A DNA stretch of 64,000 nucleotides from an uncultured Rhodopila sp. (GTDB lineage Bacteria; Pseudomonadota; Alphaproteobacteria; Acetobacterales; Acetobacteraceae). Of the stretch, positions 17,241 through 26,565 are shown in pieces. The notes beneath the pieces were generated by a model. That model saw only the letters and a list, made by a program, of their open reading frames with translations. It did not search any database and was not told the origin of the DNA. A program made the translations under genes and the position numbers. Location: positions 248,001 to 312,000 of the forward strand of contig CAIZFE010000004.1 of assembly GCA_903932145.1 (NCBI GenBank), given 5' to 3'. How positions within the stretch are numbered: position 1 is the stretch's first letter; each line of letters begins with the position of its first letter.

Positions 17241-17475
17241 CTTATTAGATCGTCACCCGGGATGGATTGGCCGGCGTTCCCGATGGTCAAAAATGGCTGA
17301 TTTCCGCGGCTGACGGCGGTGAACCCGACCGGCCCGGGGATTGCGGCCGTGCGTCCCACAAAACCGTGCGCAGATCGGGAAGTTTTCCCGGCAATATCGG
17401 GAATACATGCCATGGACGGATTGCGGCCGATAGGCCAACACATGCCGGCCAAGAAACGCGACGTCGGAGACTACT

Positions 17476-19806
17476 TTGTTAGCAAGTGCAGCATATCGCT
17501 CGGCGTTCGGGCGAGCCGGCGTGACGGCACTCGTCGCGTTAGCGAGCCCGCCCGCCGTGGCCCAATCAGTAACGGTGCCGACGGTCACCATCATCGGCAC
17601 CTCGCCCCTGTTGGGTTCCGGCATCGATCGTGACACCGTCCCCGCCGCGACCAGCGTTTTGAAGCGGGACGACCTGACGCGCGGCGGCACCACCTCCTCC
17701 GACGCGGTTCGGGCGCTGAATGAGCAGGTTGGCGGCGTCAACATCGATTCGGCATCGGGCAACGCGTTTCAACCGACACTGATCTATCACGGCTTCCAGG
17801 CATCCGGGCTGCAAGGCACGCCGCAGGGGCTGGCCGTCTATGTCAACGGCGTGCGCTTCAACCAGGCGTTTGGCGACACGGTCAACTTCGACCTGCTGCC
17901 CAATATCGCGATCGACGAGATGAACCTTGAAGGCTCCAACCCGGTCTTTGGGCTGAATGCACTCGGCGGCGCGCTGAATGTGCAACTCAAGAACGGCTTC
18001 ACATGGCAGGGCGGCGAGGCCAGCCTGCACGGCGGATCGTTCAACACCGTCGGCGCCGAGTTCCAATACGGCCAGCAAAGCGGCAATACCGCGGTCTATG
18101 CTGCGGCCAGCGGTCTGCATCAGGACGGCTGGCGGGACGGACAATCCTCTGACCTGCAGAACTTCTACGGCGATGCGGGATGGCGGGGAACCGCGGGGGA
18201 GCTGCATTTCAACGTTCTGCTGGCGAACTCGGTGCTGAACGGCCCCGGGACGTCGCCGGTGCAATTGCTCGCCGCCGCCCCTGCTGTCGTGTTCACCGGT
18301 CCCAACCAAACCAGCAACCGGTTCGCCCAGGCCAGTCTGTCCGGCAGTTTGGAGGTCAACGACACGGTTTCGGTGCAGGGCGCGACCTATTTCAATAACT
18401 TTCTGCAACGGGTAAGCAATGGCAACGCACCGAACGATACGCCGTGCAATGACGGTTCCGGGCTACTGTGCAACGACGCTGGCACCAGCACCACGCGCGG
18501 TGGCGCCGTTATCCCGGCCTTCCTCGGCACAAATCCTCTGTCGTATTCGCAGTTGGACCAGCAGACCACTAACACCAACGGCTATGGTGCCTCGGTCCAG
18601 GGAACCGATACCGGGACGCTGTTTGGGTTTGCCAATAATCTAGTTGCCGGCGTCAGCTTCGACGGTTCCCAGACCATCTTTACCGGGTCATCCACCATTG
18701 GCGGCATTTCGGCCGGTTCTCGGGATTTCATCGGCCCCGGGGTGATCATTGACGAACCCGGCACCAATCAACCGGTGCGGGTCGGGGTCAGCGACGCCTA
18801 TTACGGCGCCTTTATCGCTGATACGTTCAACGTAACGGATCGGTTGGCGTTCACGGCCTCGGGCCGATTTAACGCGGCGCGGATCGACCTCAACGATCAG
18901 AACGGCGGCAACCTTACCGGCAACCATGCCTACCAGCGCTTCAATCCCGCCGCAGGCGTCACCTACAAAGTAACGTCCTGGTTGACCGCTTATGCTGGCT
19001 ACGCGGAGGCAAACCGAGCACCGACGCCGGCGGAATTATCGTGTGCGGGCCCAAATGATTCGTGCAGCCTGGCCAATTTCTTCTCGGGCGATCCAAATCT
19101 GAAACAGGTCGTTGCGCACACGGTGGAAGCCGGCCTGCGCGGCGTCGTGCCCGCGGGTGATAAAGATCGTCTCAGCTATAATTTTGGTTTTTATCACAGC
19201 GTGCTGAACGACGACATCGTCTTCACCCAAAGTGCGGTCACCGGCCGGGCGTATTTCCAGAACATTGGCGCAACGCAACGCCAGGGCATCGATGCCAGCC
19301 TTCAGTATAAGGCATCGAACTGGTCGGCTTTCCTGGCCTACACTTATACCGATGCGACCTACCGCAGCGGGTTCGTGGAGGGTGGCGGCAACAATCCGGC
19401 CGCCAGCGCCGATGGCAGCCTGACGGTCAACGCGGGCGACCGGATGCCAGGGGTGCCGGCGCATCAGGGCAAGCTCGAGTTTACCTACCAGCTTACCGAC
19501 CAGTGGACCATCGGCGCCGTCGCCATCGCGCAAAGCGGGCAATATCTGTTAGGCGACGAGGCCAACCTGACGCCGCAACTGCCCGGCTTCGTTACGCTGA
19601 ACCTGAGCACGAGCTATCAGATCACGCCGCACATTCAGCTTTTCGCCTCGGCGGAGAATGTGACTGACGCCAAATACTACACCTTTGGCACGTTCTCACC
19701 GACCAGCTCGGTGTATTTGTCCCAGGCACCCAACGCCACCAATCCCCGCGCCTACACCCCGGCGGCGCCGGTCGGTGGCTTTGGTGGCGTGCGCATTACG
19801 TTCTAG
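17476..19806 (+). CDS. TonB-dependent outer-membrane receptor
   Basis: A 776-residue outer-membrane receptor. A signal peptide ends near 'ASPPAVAQ' (residue 30). The plug domain runs to about 170 ('GVNIDSASGNAFQP', 'GLNALGGALNVQLK'), followed by a 22-strand barrel ending in the expected aromatic residue ('FGGVRITF'). It would take up a scarce substrate with TonB energy. The start is TTG at 17476 with GGAGA about 9 bases upstream. It is followed after 41 bases by a sensor kinase and response regulator. Given its promoter motif in common with the quinoprotein dehydrogenase, a lanthanide chelate or PQQ is a plausible cargo, by analogy with LutH and PqqU; this is inference. Confidence 0.88.
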   Translation: MLASAAYRSAFGRAGVTALVALASPPAVAQSVTVPTVTIIGTSPLLGSGIDRDTVPAATSVLKRDDLTRGGTTSSDAVRALNEQVGGVNIDSASGNAFQPTLIYHGFQASGLQGTPQGLAVYVNGVRFNQAFGDTVNFDLLPNIAIDEMNLEGSNPVFGLNALGGALNVQLKNGFTWQGGEASLHGGSFNTVGAEFQYGQQSGNTAVYAAASGLHQDGWRDGQSSDLQNFYGDAGWRGTAGELHFNVLLANSVLNGPGTSPVQLLAAAPAVVFTGPNQTSNRFAQASLSGSLEVNDTVSVQGATYFNNFLQRVSNGNAPNDTPCNDGSGLLCNDAGTSTTRGGAVIPAFLGTNPLSYSQLDQQTTNTNGYGASVQGTDTGTLFGFANNLVAGVSFDGSQTIFTGSSTIGGISAGSRDFIGPGVIIDEPGTNQPVRVGVSDAYYGAFIADTFNVTDRLAFTASGRFNAARIDLNDQNGGNLTGNHAYQRFNPAAGVTYKVTSWLTAYAGYAEANRAPTPAELSCAGPNDSCSLANFFSGDPNLKQVVAHTVEAGLRGVVPAGDKDRLSYNFGFYHSVLNDDIVFTQSAVTGRAYFQNIGATQRQGIDASLQYKASNWSAFLAYTYTDATYRSGFVEGGGNNPAASADGSLTVNAGDRMPGVPAHQGKLEFTYQLTDQWTIGAVAIAQSGQYLLGDEANLTPQLPGFVTLNLSTSYQITPHIQLFASAENVTDAKYYTFGTFSPTSSVYLSQAPNATNPRAYTPAAPVGGFGGVRITF

Positions 19807-19847
19807 AATCTCCCGGTCGCCTGACACGGCGCCAGGAGGAGACAATC

Positions 19848-21156
19848 ATGTCACTGCGCACCCGGTTGGTTCTATGGCTCGGCTGCGTACTGGCGGTGAC
19901 GCTGGGGCTTGGCTGCGCCCTGGCCGGCTGGCATGCCGTCGCGTCGGTGCGGGCCGAGATGCAGTCCGCCCTGGAAACCGGGCAGCACGCCGTGGCCAAC
20001 AGCATCGAGGAAATCGCCGGCTCCGCGAGCGCACCCAACGACCTGCGCCACCTGGTGGCAACCTTCGATGGCAACCGCCATGTCCGGGCCAACTACATCG
20101 ACGCTCAAGGCGCGATGATTGCCAGTTCGATCATCCAGGCGCCGGCACGGCCGATCCCGGAGTGGTTCCGCCGCGGCATCGGTCCGGCACTGGCGCCGGT
20201 CGTCCTGTCGGCCCCGTCAGGCGCGATCACCTTGACTGCCGATCCGACCAACGAGGTGGGCGAGGTCTGGGACCAGGCGAATGACGCGGTGCGCACCCTG
20301 GCGGTGTTCTTCGCCCTGACCGTTCTGTTGTTATACTGGACCATCGGCCGTGCTCTGTTGCCACTGGCGCACCTGTCCACGGCCTTCGGACAGATCGGAG
20401 CGGGCAACTACACCACGCGACTGGACCGATCCGGCCCCCCCGGAACTTGCCAGTCTCGCCACCGGATTCAACCGCATGGCGGAACAACTCGGCCGCGCCG
20501 AAAGCCAAAACCGGCAGCTCGGAGAACAACTTTTGACGTTGCAGGAAGAGGAACGGGCTGATCTGGCGCGCGACCTGCACGATGAAATCGGCCCGTTTCT
20601 GTTCGCGGCCGGCATCGACGTCGCCGGCATCCCTGCCCTTCTCCAGGACGGCCGTTCCCGGGACGTGATCGAACGCGCGGATGCGGCGGGCGAGTCAATC
20701 GCGCACGTGCAAGGCCAGATCCGATCGATCCTCGGCCGCTTAAGGCCGTTAAGCTTCGGCGCCATCAGCCTGCCGGACGCGATCACCAATATCGTAACGT
20801 TCTGGCGGGGTCGTCATCCGGACATCATCTTCGCCCTGAAACTCACCGCCGAGGACGATACCCTTGACGAAGCGGTGCGCGCGACCGCGGGCCGGGTAGT
20901 GCAGGAAAGCATCTACAACGCCGTCCGCCACGGCCATCCGGCCCGTATAGACATCGGCGTCAGCCGCGAAGGAGCCGATTTGGTGGTTCGGGTGGACGAT
21001 GACGGGGCGGGCCCCGGAGCGGCTGAACTGACTCCCGGCTTCGGCCTGATCGGTATGCGAGAGCGCGTACAGGCCCGGGCCGGAACTCTGGTCATCGCCG
21101 CCGGGCAGCGCGGATTGACCGTGACCGCGCGCCTGCCTTTGGGGGCCGGCGTATGA
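19848..21156 (+). pseudogene. Membrane sensor histidine kinase (NarX-like), frameshifted
   Basis: Two frames make one kinase of about 435 residues. Frame one gives a membrane helix (8-28), a periplasmic sensor domain, a second helix ('LAVFFALTVLLLYWTI') and the start of a HAMP domain ('FGQIGAGNYTTRLDRS'). Frame two continues from 'PPELASLATGFNRM' to the phospho-acceptor 'ARDLHDEIG' of the HisKA_3 type and the ATPase blocks 'ESIYNAVRHGH' and 'VDDDGAGPG'. The break is in a run of seven C at 20435-20441; six C restore the frame. It ends in ATGA overlap with the response regulator. Either it is a slippage-prone (phase-variable) gene, a recent loss, or a sequencing error. Confidence 0.75.
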
Positions 21157-21770
21157 AGGCGCTGCTGATCGACGATCATGCGATCGTGCGGGCCGGTCTG
21201 CGCCGCCTGCTGGCCTCATTGCCGCAGTGGGAGATCATCGAGGCGGCGAACGGTCGCGACGCCCTTGGTTTAATCCATTCCGAACAGCCGGAGTTCGTTG
21301 TGCTGGACCTCAATCTGCCGGGCATTGGCGGGTTTGAGCTGCTGCGACGTATCCTGGCGGAACGTTCCGCGACCCGGATCATGGTTCTGAGCATGCATGT
21401 CGAGGCGCATATCGCCGCCCGAGCCATGCAGGCCGGGGCGTGCGGCTATATGAGCAAGAATGCCGCACCGGCTGAACTGCTGAAAGGTTTGCGGATCGTG
21501 GCCGAGGGCGGTCGTTACATTGAAAGCGAAATCGCCCAGGAAATGGTATTGAATACGGTCGCGGTGCCCGATCCTCGGACTTTGCTAACCGAACGTGAAA
21601 CCGAAATCGTGCGCCTGCTCGGGGCCGGTCGTTCGCTGACGGAAATAGCCGAGGCGTTGGGGATTGGATACAAAACCGTCGCCAACGGCTGCACTCAGAT
21701 CAAGGCCAAACTGGGTGTCAGCCGGACGGCCGATTTGATACGGCTGTCGTTCGATCTGAAGGGGGATTGA
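21153..21770 (+). CDS. NarL/FixJ-type response regulator
   Basis: A 205-residue regulator. The receiver domain has the acidic pair in 'LLIDDHAIV', phospho-Asp52 in 'VLDLNLPGIGG' and the later Lys in 'MSKNAAPAELL'. The C-terminal LuxR-type helix-turn-helix reads 'LTERETEIVRLLGAGRSL', then 'GIGYKTVANGCTQIKAKLG'; Asn-Gly replaces the usual residues at the recognition helix. The ATGA overlap with the kinase shows they are a pair. Regulators of this type (ExaE, PedR2) control PQQ alcohol dehydrogenases in other bacteria, so it may read the shared motif at 17201 and 35806; inference. Confidence 0.9.
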   Translation: MKALLIDDHAIVRAGLRRLLASLPQWEIIEAANGRDALGLIHSEQPEFVVLDLNLPGIGGFELLRRILAERSATRIMVLSMHVEAHIAARAMQAGACGYMSKNAAPAELLKGLRIVAEGGRYIESEIAQEMVLNTVAVPDPRTLLTERETEIVRLLGAGRSLTEIAEALGIGYKTVANGCTQIKAKLGVSRTADLIRLSFDLKGD

Positions 21771-21792
21771 TGCCGCTTGGCACTAATTTATT

Positions 21793-21827
21793 GTCGTCAT
21801 GGTCCGGCTTGTCCGGACCATGACGAC
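21793..21827. repeat. REP-like palindrome, copy 1 (perfect)
   Basis: A perfect 15-base stem GTCGTCATGGTCCGG / CCGGACCATGACGAC with the loop CTTGT. It lies between two convergent genes and could end transcription from both sides. It is one of eleven related palindromes between 21.8 and 47.4 kb. Confidence 0.85.
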
Positions 21828-21849
21828 ACGACGAAGAGTCTGCCTCTGA

Positions 21850-23259
21850 TCAAAATCGATACGTTGCGAACAGCGCGAAGAAGGTTACGTTCTTACCAAC
21901 CGCCTCCTGCACCGCCGGGCCAGCCAGGAACTCTGCCGCGATGGCGCCCAGTTGAAGATGCTGATCGATCCGCCAGCGAATATCGGCCGACAATTCGGTG
22001 CCAACCCGGTTGCCAGTGACCTTGTTAGTGTTGGCGTATTGCACCATTGCGCTGCCATACAGACCGTCCGTATTGGATGCGCGCCACAGCGTGTCCCAAC
22101 CGAAGGTTGCCATCACGTCCGGCGCTGGTCTAAGCGTCAAGACCGGATGGATATCGTACACGTTCGCCGGCACCAGCAGTGAGGTCTCAGCGAAATACGG
22201 CAACCGCGGGTACATCGCGTTGAACGTACCGATCGCGCCGTGGCCGGTGTCGCCGCTGGCATAGTTGGACTCGAGCGCGACCCGCGGCTCCCACAATGTG
22301 CCTACAAACGTATATCCGACAATCGCCGCCAGCATGCCCGCGTGAATGTCTTTGTGTGCGAATGATCCGGCCTGCGCGGCCCCTTCGACATTCCAATCAA
22401 ATCCATCGGACGCACCAAACAGCCGAATGCCGTAGGTCTGCCGTTGCTCGACCCCGGTCAAACCACGGAATTTCGCGGATTCATTTTCGTAGTTCAGCTC
22501 ATAAAGATCCGCCTTCATGACAGGACCCAAAGGCACCGTGAAATAACCGCCCCACAGAAGCTGTTTCATGTTGGTATGATCGTCCCACGTTCCGATCGCG
22601 TTGCCCACCGGACGAACCGCAAGCAGATCGATCGTGGCTTCACCAAAATGATCGGTGAACCGCAGACCGTCAAAGTCACGCCTGACATTGGGGCCCTCGC
22701 GCACCGCGATCAGCCGTTGAAATCCGAACAGCAGTTCCTCGCGGCCGACGCGCACCACCGGCGCATCGCCCAGCGGCGAGGGCAGGCGGAAATCGATGAA
22801 ACCCTGGGTCAGTTCCAGATGATCGATGTCGGTGGTGGATGAAACTCCCCGATTGCCAAGCCGGTCAAACTCGCCAAGCTGGGCAAAGATACGAACATAG
22901 TCAGTGATATGGGCGTCGAGGTTCAACAGCAGCCGTTGCAGCAGATACGCGTTGTTCAGAGGCGCCTTGATGCCGAAATTGGGATTCAAATAGGACTCGA
23001 ACCGCTCCCGCAATTCACCGCCCAAACTGAGATAGCTGGCGCCATATTGGCCGTCACCGATCGGGATATATTTGAACTTGTCCCACGGATCGGTCGATTT
23101 CGCCGGATCCGCCAGATAGGAAAAATCGTCGTTATATCGCAGGGAATGATAGGTCGGATCGCCCGGTTCAGGACTGGCAGCGCGCGCACCGACCGATAGC
23201 GGAACGATAGCGGCCACGGCCAGGACTGTCGTCAGAATGCGAAGATAACGGGCGGACAT
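21850..23259 (-). CDS. Alginate-export family outer-membrane porin
   Basis: A 469-residue outer-membrane barrel. After a signal peptide (ending 'SVGARAA') comes 'DDFSYL...DKFKYIPIG' and 'YLSLGGELRERFE', hallmarks of the alginate-export (AlgE-like) porin family, then repeated strands and a terminal aromatic ('FALFATYRF'). Such porins often accompany alcohol or aromatic catabolic genes and need not move alginate. It is on the strand of the quinoprotein operon but is separated from EthD by a REP palindrome and 139 bases. The start ATG 23259 is chosen over an in-frame start four codons upstream. Confidence 0.82.
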   Translation of the reverse strand: MSARYLRILTTVLAVAAIVPLSVGARAASPEPGDPTYHSLRYNDDFSYLADPAKSTDPWDKFKYIPIGDGQYGASYLSLGGELRERFESYLNPNFGIKAPLNNAYLLQRLLLNLDAHITDYVRIFAQLGEFDRLGNRGVSSTTDIDHLELTQGFIDFRLPSPLGDAPVVRVGREELLFGFQRLIAVREGPNVRRDFDGLRFTDHFGEATIDLLAVRPVGNAIGTWDDHTNMKQLLWGGYFTVPLGPVMKADLYELNYENESAKFRGLTGVEQRQTYGIRLFGASDGFDWNVEGAAQAGSFAHKDIHAGMLAAIVGYTFVGTLWEPRVALESNYASGDTGHGAIGTFNAMYPRLPYFAETSLLVPANVYDIHPVLTLRPAPDVMATFGWDTLWRASNTDGLYGSAMVQYANTNKVTGNRVGTELSADIRWRIDQHLQLGAIAAEFLAGPAVQEAVGKNVTFFALFATYRF

Positions 23260-23350
23260 CAATGTTTCCAAAAATTCGGTTGAACGAACGTGTTTTCAAA
23301 TCACTGCTGATCCGGGCAATCGGTTCGGCCGTTTCGATACCGCTCGCATC

Positions 23351-23398
23351 CCCCGTCATGGCCGAGGCCATGACGGGGAATATCAACGCGGACTGAGA
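23351..23398. repeat. REP-like palindrome, copy 2, with conserved tail at a stop codon
   Basis: A perfect stem CCCCGTCATGGCC / GGCCATGACGGGG (23351-23378), then TCAACGCGG and seven bases leading directly into the stop codon of the EthD gene. The same tail at the same spacing occurs at 39500 and 47411. Confidence 0.8.
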
Positions 23399-23704
23399 TC
23401 AGGCCAGTTTTTCATTGAACTGGATTGACGGTTGCGCATCGGTGAAGTTCGGGATGTCACCCAGCACCGCCGCGCCGTGCTTCTCCATCGCCGCGCCGAA
23501 AACGTCCAGCGACTCGAATTCGAGCAACGCAATCAATTCCGCCGCCGCCGCGCCGCCGGGGGCGCCGGTGCCGTGCAAGACCTGCGTGCTCTTCAATCCG
23601 CACGGCCCCAACAGGGAGCCGACCAGCGGAATGTGCGAGTTCATGTAATAATCCAGGTTGAACGTCTGGCCGGGCGCAAGGGCGTAAATAACCGATACGA
23701 TCAT
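23399..23704 (-). CDS. EthD family small protein
   Basis: A 101-residue protein of the dimeric alpha+beta barrel type: 'MIVSVIYALAPGQTFNLDYY' followed by 'MNSHIPLVGSLLGPCGL', with the conserved His of 'HIPLV'. EthD proteins were named from ethyl tert-butyl ether degradation; their catalytic role is unclear. It is the last gene of the minus-strand run that begins with the PQQ alcohol dehydrogenase, 18 bases after the small exported protein. Confidence 0.85.
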   Translation of the reverse strand: MIVSVIYALAPGQTFNLDYYMNSHIPLVGSLLGPCGLKSTQVLHGTGAPGGAAAAELIALLEFESLDVFGAAMEKHGAAVLGDIPNFTDAQPSIQFNEKLA

Positions 23705-23722
23705 GGTTTCTCTCCTATGGTG

Positions 23723-24073
23723 TTAGTGGCAGTCCTTCAGGTCACGGTCCTGAGTCTCAAACGTGGTGTCCTTGCGAAGATCGACATTATGGACGATGCA
23801 AACACGGCCCTTCCGGTCGATCAACTTAACGTCGAACAGCCCGCGACCGATGTCCTTGATCGACAAGCGCTCCGACGGATCAATCTCGTGATCTTTATCG
23901 TTCAGGGCCTGATTGCTCCCCCACTGTTCGGTGCCGGCGGGCGCCAGGAACACACCGGTAAACGTCGCGGCGGTGGTGAGATTGTACATAAAGAAACGAT
24001 CCGCGGCGGCGGCAGGCAGGCTGACCGCGCATACGGCCACCAACAATGGCAACGCCTTGCGCCAAAACGGCAT
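23723..24073 (-). CDS. Small exported protein of unknown function in the quinoprotein operon
   Basis: A 116-residue protein with a clear signal peptide ('MPFWRKALPLLVAVCAVSLP', cleaved after Ala-Ala-Ala). The mature part has 'RFFMYNLTTAATFTGVFLAP', then charged strands and two Cys ('RVCIVHNVDLR' and the C-terminal 'LKDCH') that could form a disulfide. No enzyme motif is seen. ATG 24073, with AGGGGGA just before it, was preferred over ATG 24094, which directly follows the stop codon of the ABC ATPase. Context suggests a periplasmic helper of the adjacent transporter. Confidence 0.7.
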   Translation of the reverse strand: MPFWRKALPLLVAVCAVSLPAAAADRFFMYNLTTAATFTGVFLAPAGTEQWGSNQALNDKDHEIDPSERLSIKDIGRGLFDVKLIDRKGRVCIVHNVDLRKDTTFETQDRDLKDCH

Positions 24074-24094
24074 CCATTTCCCCCTGTCCCGCAT

Positions 24095-24844
24095 TTACTT
24101 GTCCTGATGATAGCCCGGCGGCGGCATCGAAAGCAATTCTTGTTCTGGCGATTTCCCGTTGCTGTCAGCGCCAAGAAACGTGAAATTGTCCAACAGCTTC
24201 GCATACAACGCCGCATCGCCGGAGACCGCGACAGGCACATCGGCGCACAGTGTCGTGGGCTCACCCGCCAGGATCAGCAAACGCGTGACCCGCTCCAGCG
24301 CCTGAGACAGATCGTGAGTCGTCAACACCACCGCCGCCCCGGTGGTTCGGGCCCAGGTGACCACGCCTTCGGCCAACGCGGAACCCAGTCGCGCATCCAA
24401 CGATGCGAACGGTTCGTCCATTACCAACAGATCAGGCGAAATCGCCAGTGCCCGGGCCAGCGCCACCCGGCGCGCCATGCCGAGCGACAATTGTTGCGGA
24501 CGCAGTGCCCCGGCGTGACCGAGTTGAACGGTTTCCAAAAGAAAGCCGATATCGGGCTGCGGCATCGCGCTGGTCACCACCAACCGGATATTGTCTTCCA
24601 CCGTCAGCCACGGCAACAGGCGCGGTTCCTGAAACACCACGCCGACACGCCGGAAATCGCATTTCACCGCGCCCGAAAAACTGACATCCAGGCCCAGAAG
24701 AATGCGCAGCAGCGTCGTCTTGCCAGCTCCGGATGGACCCAATAGTCCAACGATTTCACCGCGCCGGACAGAGAACGCGATCCCGCGCAACACTGCCTCC
24801 GGATCGGACGCGAATTCCTTTCTGTCAATACGAACGTCAAGCAT
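24095..24844 (-). CDS. ABC importer ATP-binding protein (SsuB/TauB-like)
   Basis: A 249-residue ATPase with Walker A 'GPSGAGKT', signature 'LSLGMARRVALARAL', Walker B 'LLVMDEPFASLDA' and switch His 'LTTHDLSQAL'. The type is that of nitrate/sulfonate/taurine-class importers. The signature has Leu-Ser-Leu-Gly in place of Leu-Ser-Gly-Gly. Its first 8 bases overlap the permease gene. Together with the permease and binding protein upstream it makes a complete importer inside the quinoprotein operon; the cargo is unknown. Confidence 0.92.
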   Translation of the reverse strand: MLDVRIDRKEFASDPEAVLRGIAFSVRRGEIVGLLGPSGAGKTTLLRILLGLDVSFSGAVKCDFRRVGVVFQEPRLLPWLTVEDNIRLVVTSAMPQPDIGFLLETVQLGHAGALRPQQLSLGMARRVALARALAISPDLLVMDEPFASLDARLGSALAEGVVTWARTTGAAVVLTTHDLSQALERVTRLLILAGEPTTLCADVPVAVSGDAALYAKLLDNFTFLGADSNGKSPEQELLSMPPPGYHQDK

Positions 24845-25598
24845 GGGACCGCCACGCGGTCGCGCGCCGCTCGAGCGGCTGCAGCACCGCGCCCTCCACC
24901 AGCAGCATCAGGCTGGCGAACGCCAAACCATAGGCAAGAATACCGGTGACGTTGAAATTCTGGAAAAACAGATTGAGAGCGTAACCGACTCCGCTGGGCC
25001 GGCCCAGCAATTCCACCAGCAGTACGATCTTCCAGGTGATCGACAGACCGCTGCGCCCGGCGGCGGCCAAGTACGGCAGCAATTGCGGCAATACAACAAA
25101 CCGCAGGCGGCGACCCATCGGCAGATGGAAAGCCTGCGCCATTTCCGCCAGGCTGGTGTCCAGCGCCCGGGCGCCCTCGCGCACCGTTACGATCACGGTC
25201 GGCGCCTTGGCCAGCACGACCGCCAGGATCGCGGCAGCGTCATTCAATCCGATCCAGATGTAGGCAAGCACAATCACGACCAGCACCGGCAGGTTGAGGC
25301 CGATCACCACCCACGGATCGACCCACGCGTTGACCCGCCGTGACCGGCCGGCCAGATAGCCAACGACGCCGCCACCGAACATCGCCAGCACGAACGCGAT
25401 GGCCACGCGCGCCAACGTCGCGGCGAACGCGGCCGGCAGCGCACCATTGAGACATTCCCGCCATGCGAACAGGGCCACCTGTTGCGGTCCCGGAAGCAGT
25501 GCCGGAGAAACCGTCAGCCGGGCGCCGCCCCACCAGATGGCAACGAAACCAAGCAGGGACAGCAGGCGGTCGCGCGTAGCAGAGTCAATGCGCCCCAT
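24837..25598 (-). CDS. ABC importer permease (BPD_transp_1)
   Basis: A 253-residue inner-membrane protein with six hydrophobic segments. The cytoplasmic EAA loop that contacts the ATPase is seen as 'MAQAFHLPMGRRLRFVVLPQ'. It overlaps the binding-protein gene by 14 bases and the ATPase gene by 8 bases. It belongs to the SsuC/TauC-type permeases. Confidence 0.92.
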   Translation of the reverse strand: MGRIDSATRDRLLSLLGFVAIWWGGARLTVSPALLPGPQQVALFAWRECLNGALPAAFAATLARVAIAFVLAMFGGGVVGYLAGRSRRVNAWVDPWVVIGLNLPVLVVIVLAYIWIGLNDAAAILAVVLAKAPTVIVTVREGARALDTSLAEMAQAFHLPMGRRLRFVVLPQLLPYLAAAGRSGLSITWKIVLLVELLGRPSGVGYALNLFFQNFNVTGILAYGLAFASLMLLVEGAVLQPLERRATAWRSHA

Positions 25599-26565
25599 GG
25601 CTCACCGGCCAGAAGACGTCCGGTGGCAGCGTATCGATACCACCCGTGGCTTGCGAGCCGCCGGTTTCACGCAGCAGCGCGAACAGACGGGTGGCGCCCC
25701 GAAGCTGTTCCTCGGCGTTCGCCCGTTCCATTCCTGACTGAAAACGATCGCGCAAACGGACAAATAGCACCTCGTCGCTGGCGTCCATCAACGGCCGCAC
25801 CGCAGTCCACTCGGCCAGCGAACCGGCCAGCAGATGTTCGGCCTCGTCAACCGCCGCCAGAAAACCATCAATGACAGGACGATTGGCATCCGCCCAATCC
25901 TGGCGGAACACGAATCCGACCATACTGAGATTGCCGGGGATCCCCAACGCGGCGGCACAATCCGATACCGATATAGCCTCGCGAAAACCGGCTGCTTCCA
26001 GCTTCGCGGCGAAATTCCAGAATGTCAGCACGGTATCCAATTCGCCCTGCTGAAGCTTGGCGCCCAGCAGCGGCGGCGCGCCATAAACGGGGCTTGCCTC
26101 TTTGGCCAGGTCGATACCCTGCAAGCGGGCGGCGGCCTGTACCACCAACCAGGATTTGTCAGCCGGTCCGCCGGCCACGCCTATCTTCCGGCCCCGCAAA
26201 TCCGCCAACGCGTGGATCGGTGACTCCTTCGCGGCCATGAAACCGCCGGAGGCGCTGGAGAACGGCACGAACGACAAATTCGTTCCGCTAGCGCGTTGCA
26301 CGGCGACGAACGGCCAGTCGGACAGGATGACGTCACTCGCCCCCGCCATCAGCGACACCCGCCCGGCGTCGGTGTTGGCCAGCATCGCGCCCTGTAAGGA
26401 AAAACCATGTTTGGTATCGAGGCCGTGGCGGCGAATTACGTCGGCGATCCATTGCACCGTGCCGAACTGCAGGATTCCCAGGCGCAACACCGGCGGGTCG
26501 GCCATCGCCGGAACCGCAACGAATGCACCGGCCGCGGCCAGCAGCGTGCGTCGGGATAATGTCAT
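25585..26565 (-). CDS. ABC importer periplasmic binding protein (SsuA/NMT1-like)
   Basis: A 326-residue exported protein. The N-terminus 'MTLSRRTLLAAAGAFVAVPA' has twin arginines and may use the Tat route. The fold marks are 'LRLGILQFGTVQWIADVI', 'DLRGRKIGVAGGPADKSW' and 'FWNFAAKLEAAGF', as in binding proteins for sulfonates, nitrate and thiamine precursors. It begins by an ATGA overlap with the stop codon of the PedC-like permease, so it belongs to the same transcript as the alcohol-dehydrogenase transporter genes. Confidence 0.88.
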   Translation of the reverse strand: MTLSRRTLLAAAGAFVAVPAMADPPVLRLGILQFGTVQWIADVIRRHGLDTKHGFSLQGAMLANTDAGRVSLMAGASDVILSDWPFVAVQRASGTNLSFVPFSSASGGFMAAKESPIHALADLRGRKIGVAGGPADKSWLVVQAAARLQGIDLAKEASPVYGAPPLLGAKLQQGELDTVLTFWNFAAKLEAAGFREAISVSDCAAALGIPGNLSMVGFVFRQDWADANRPVIDGFLAAVDEAEHLLAGSLAEWTAVRPLMDASDEVLFVRLRDRFQSGMERANAEEQLRGATRLFALLRETGGSQATGGIDTLPPDVFWPVSHGAH

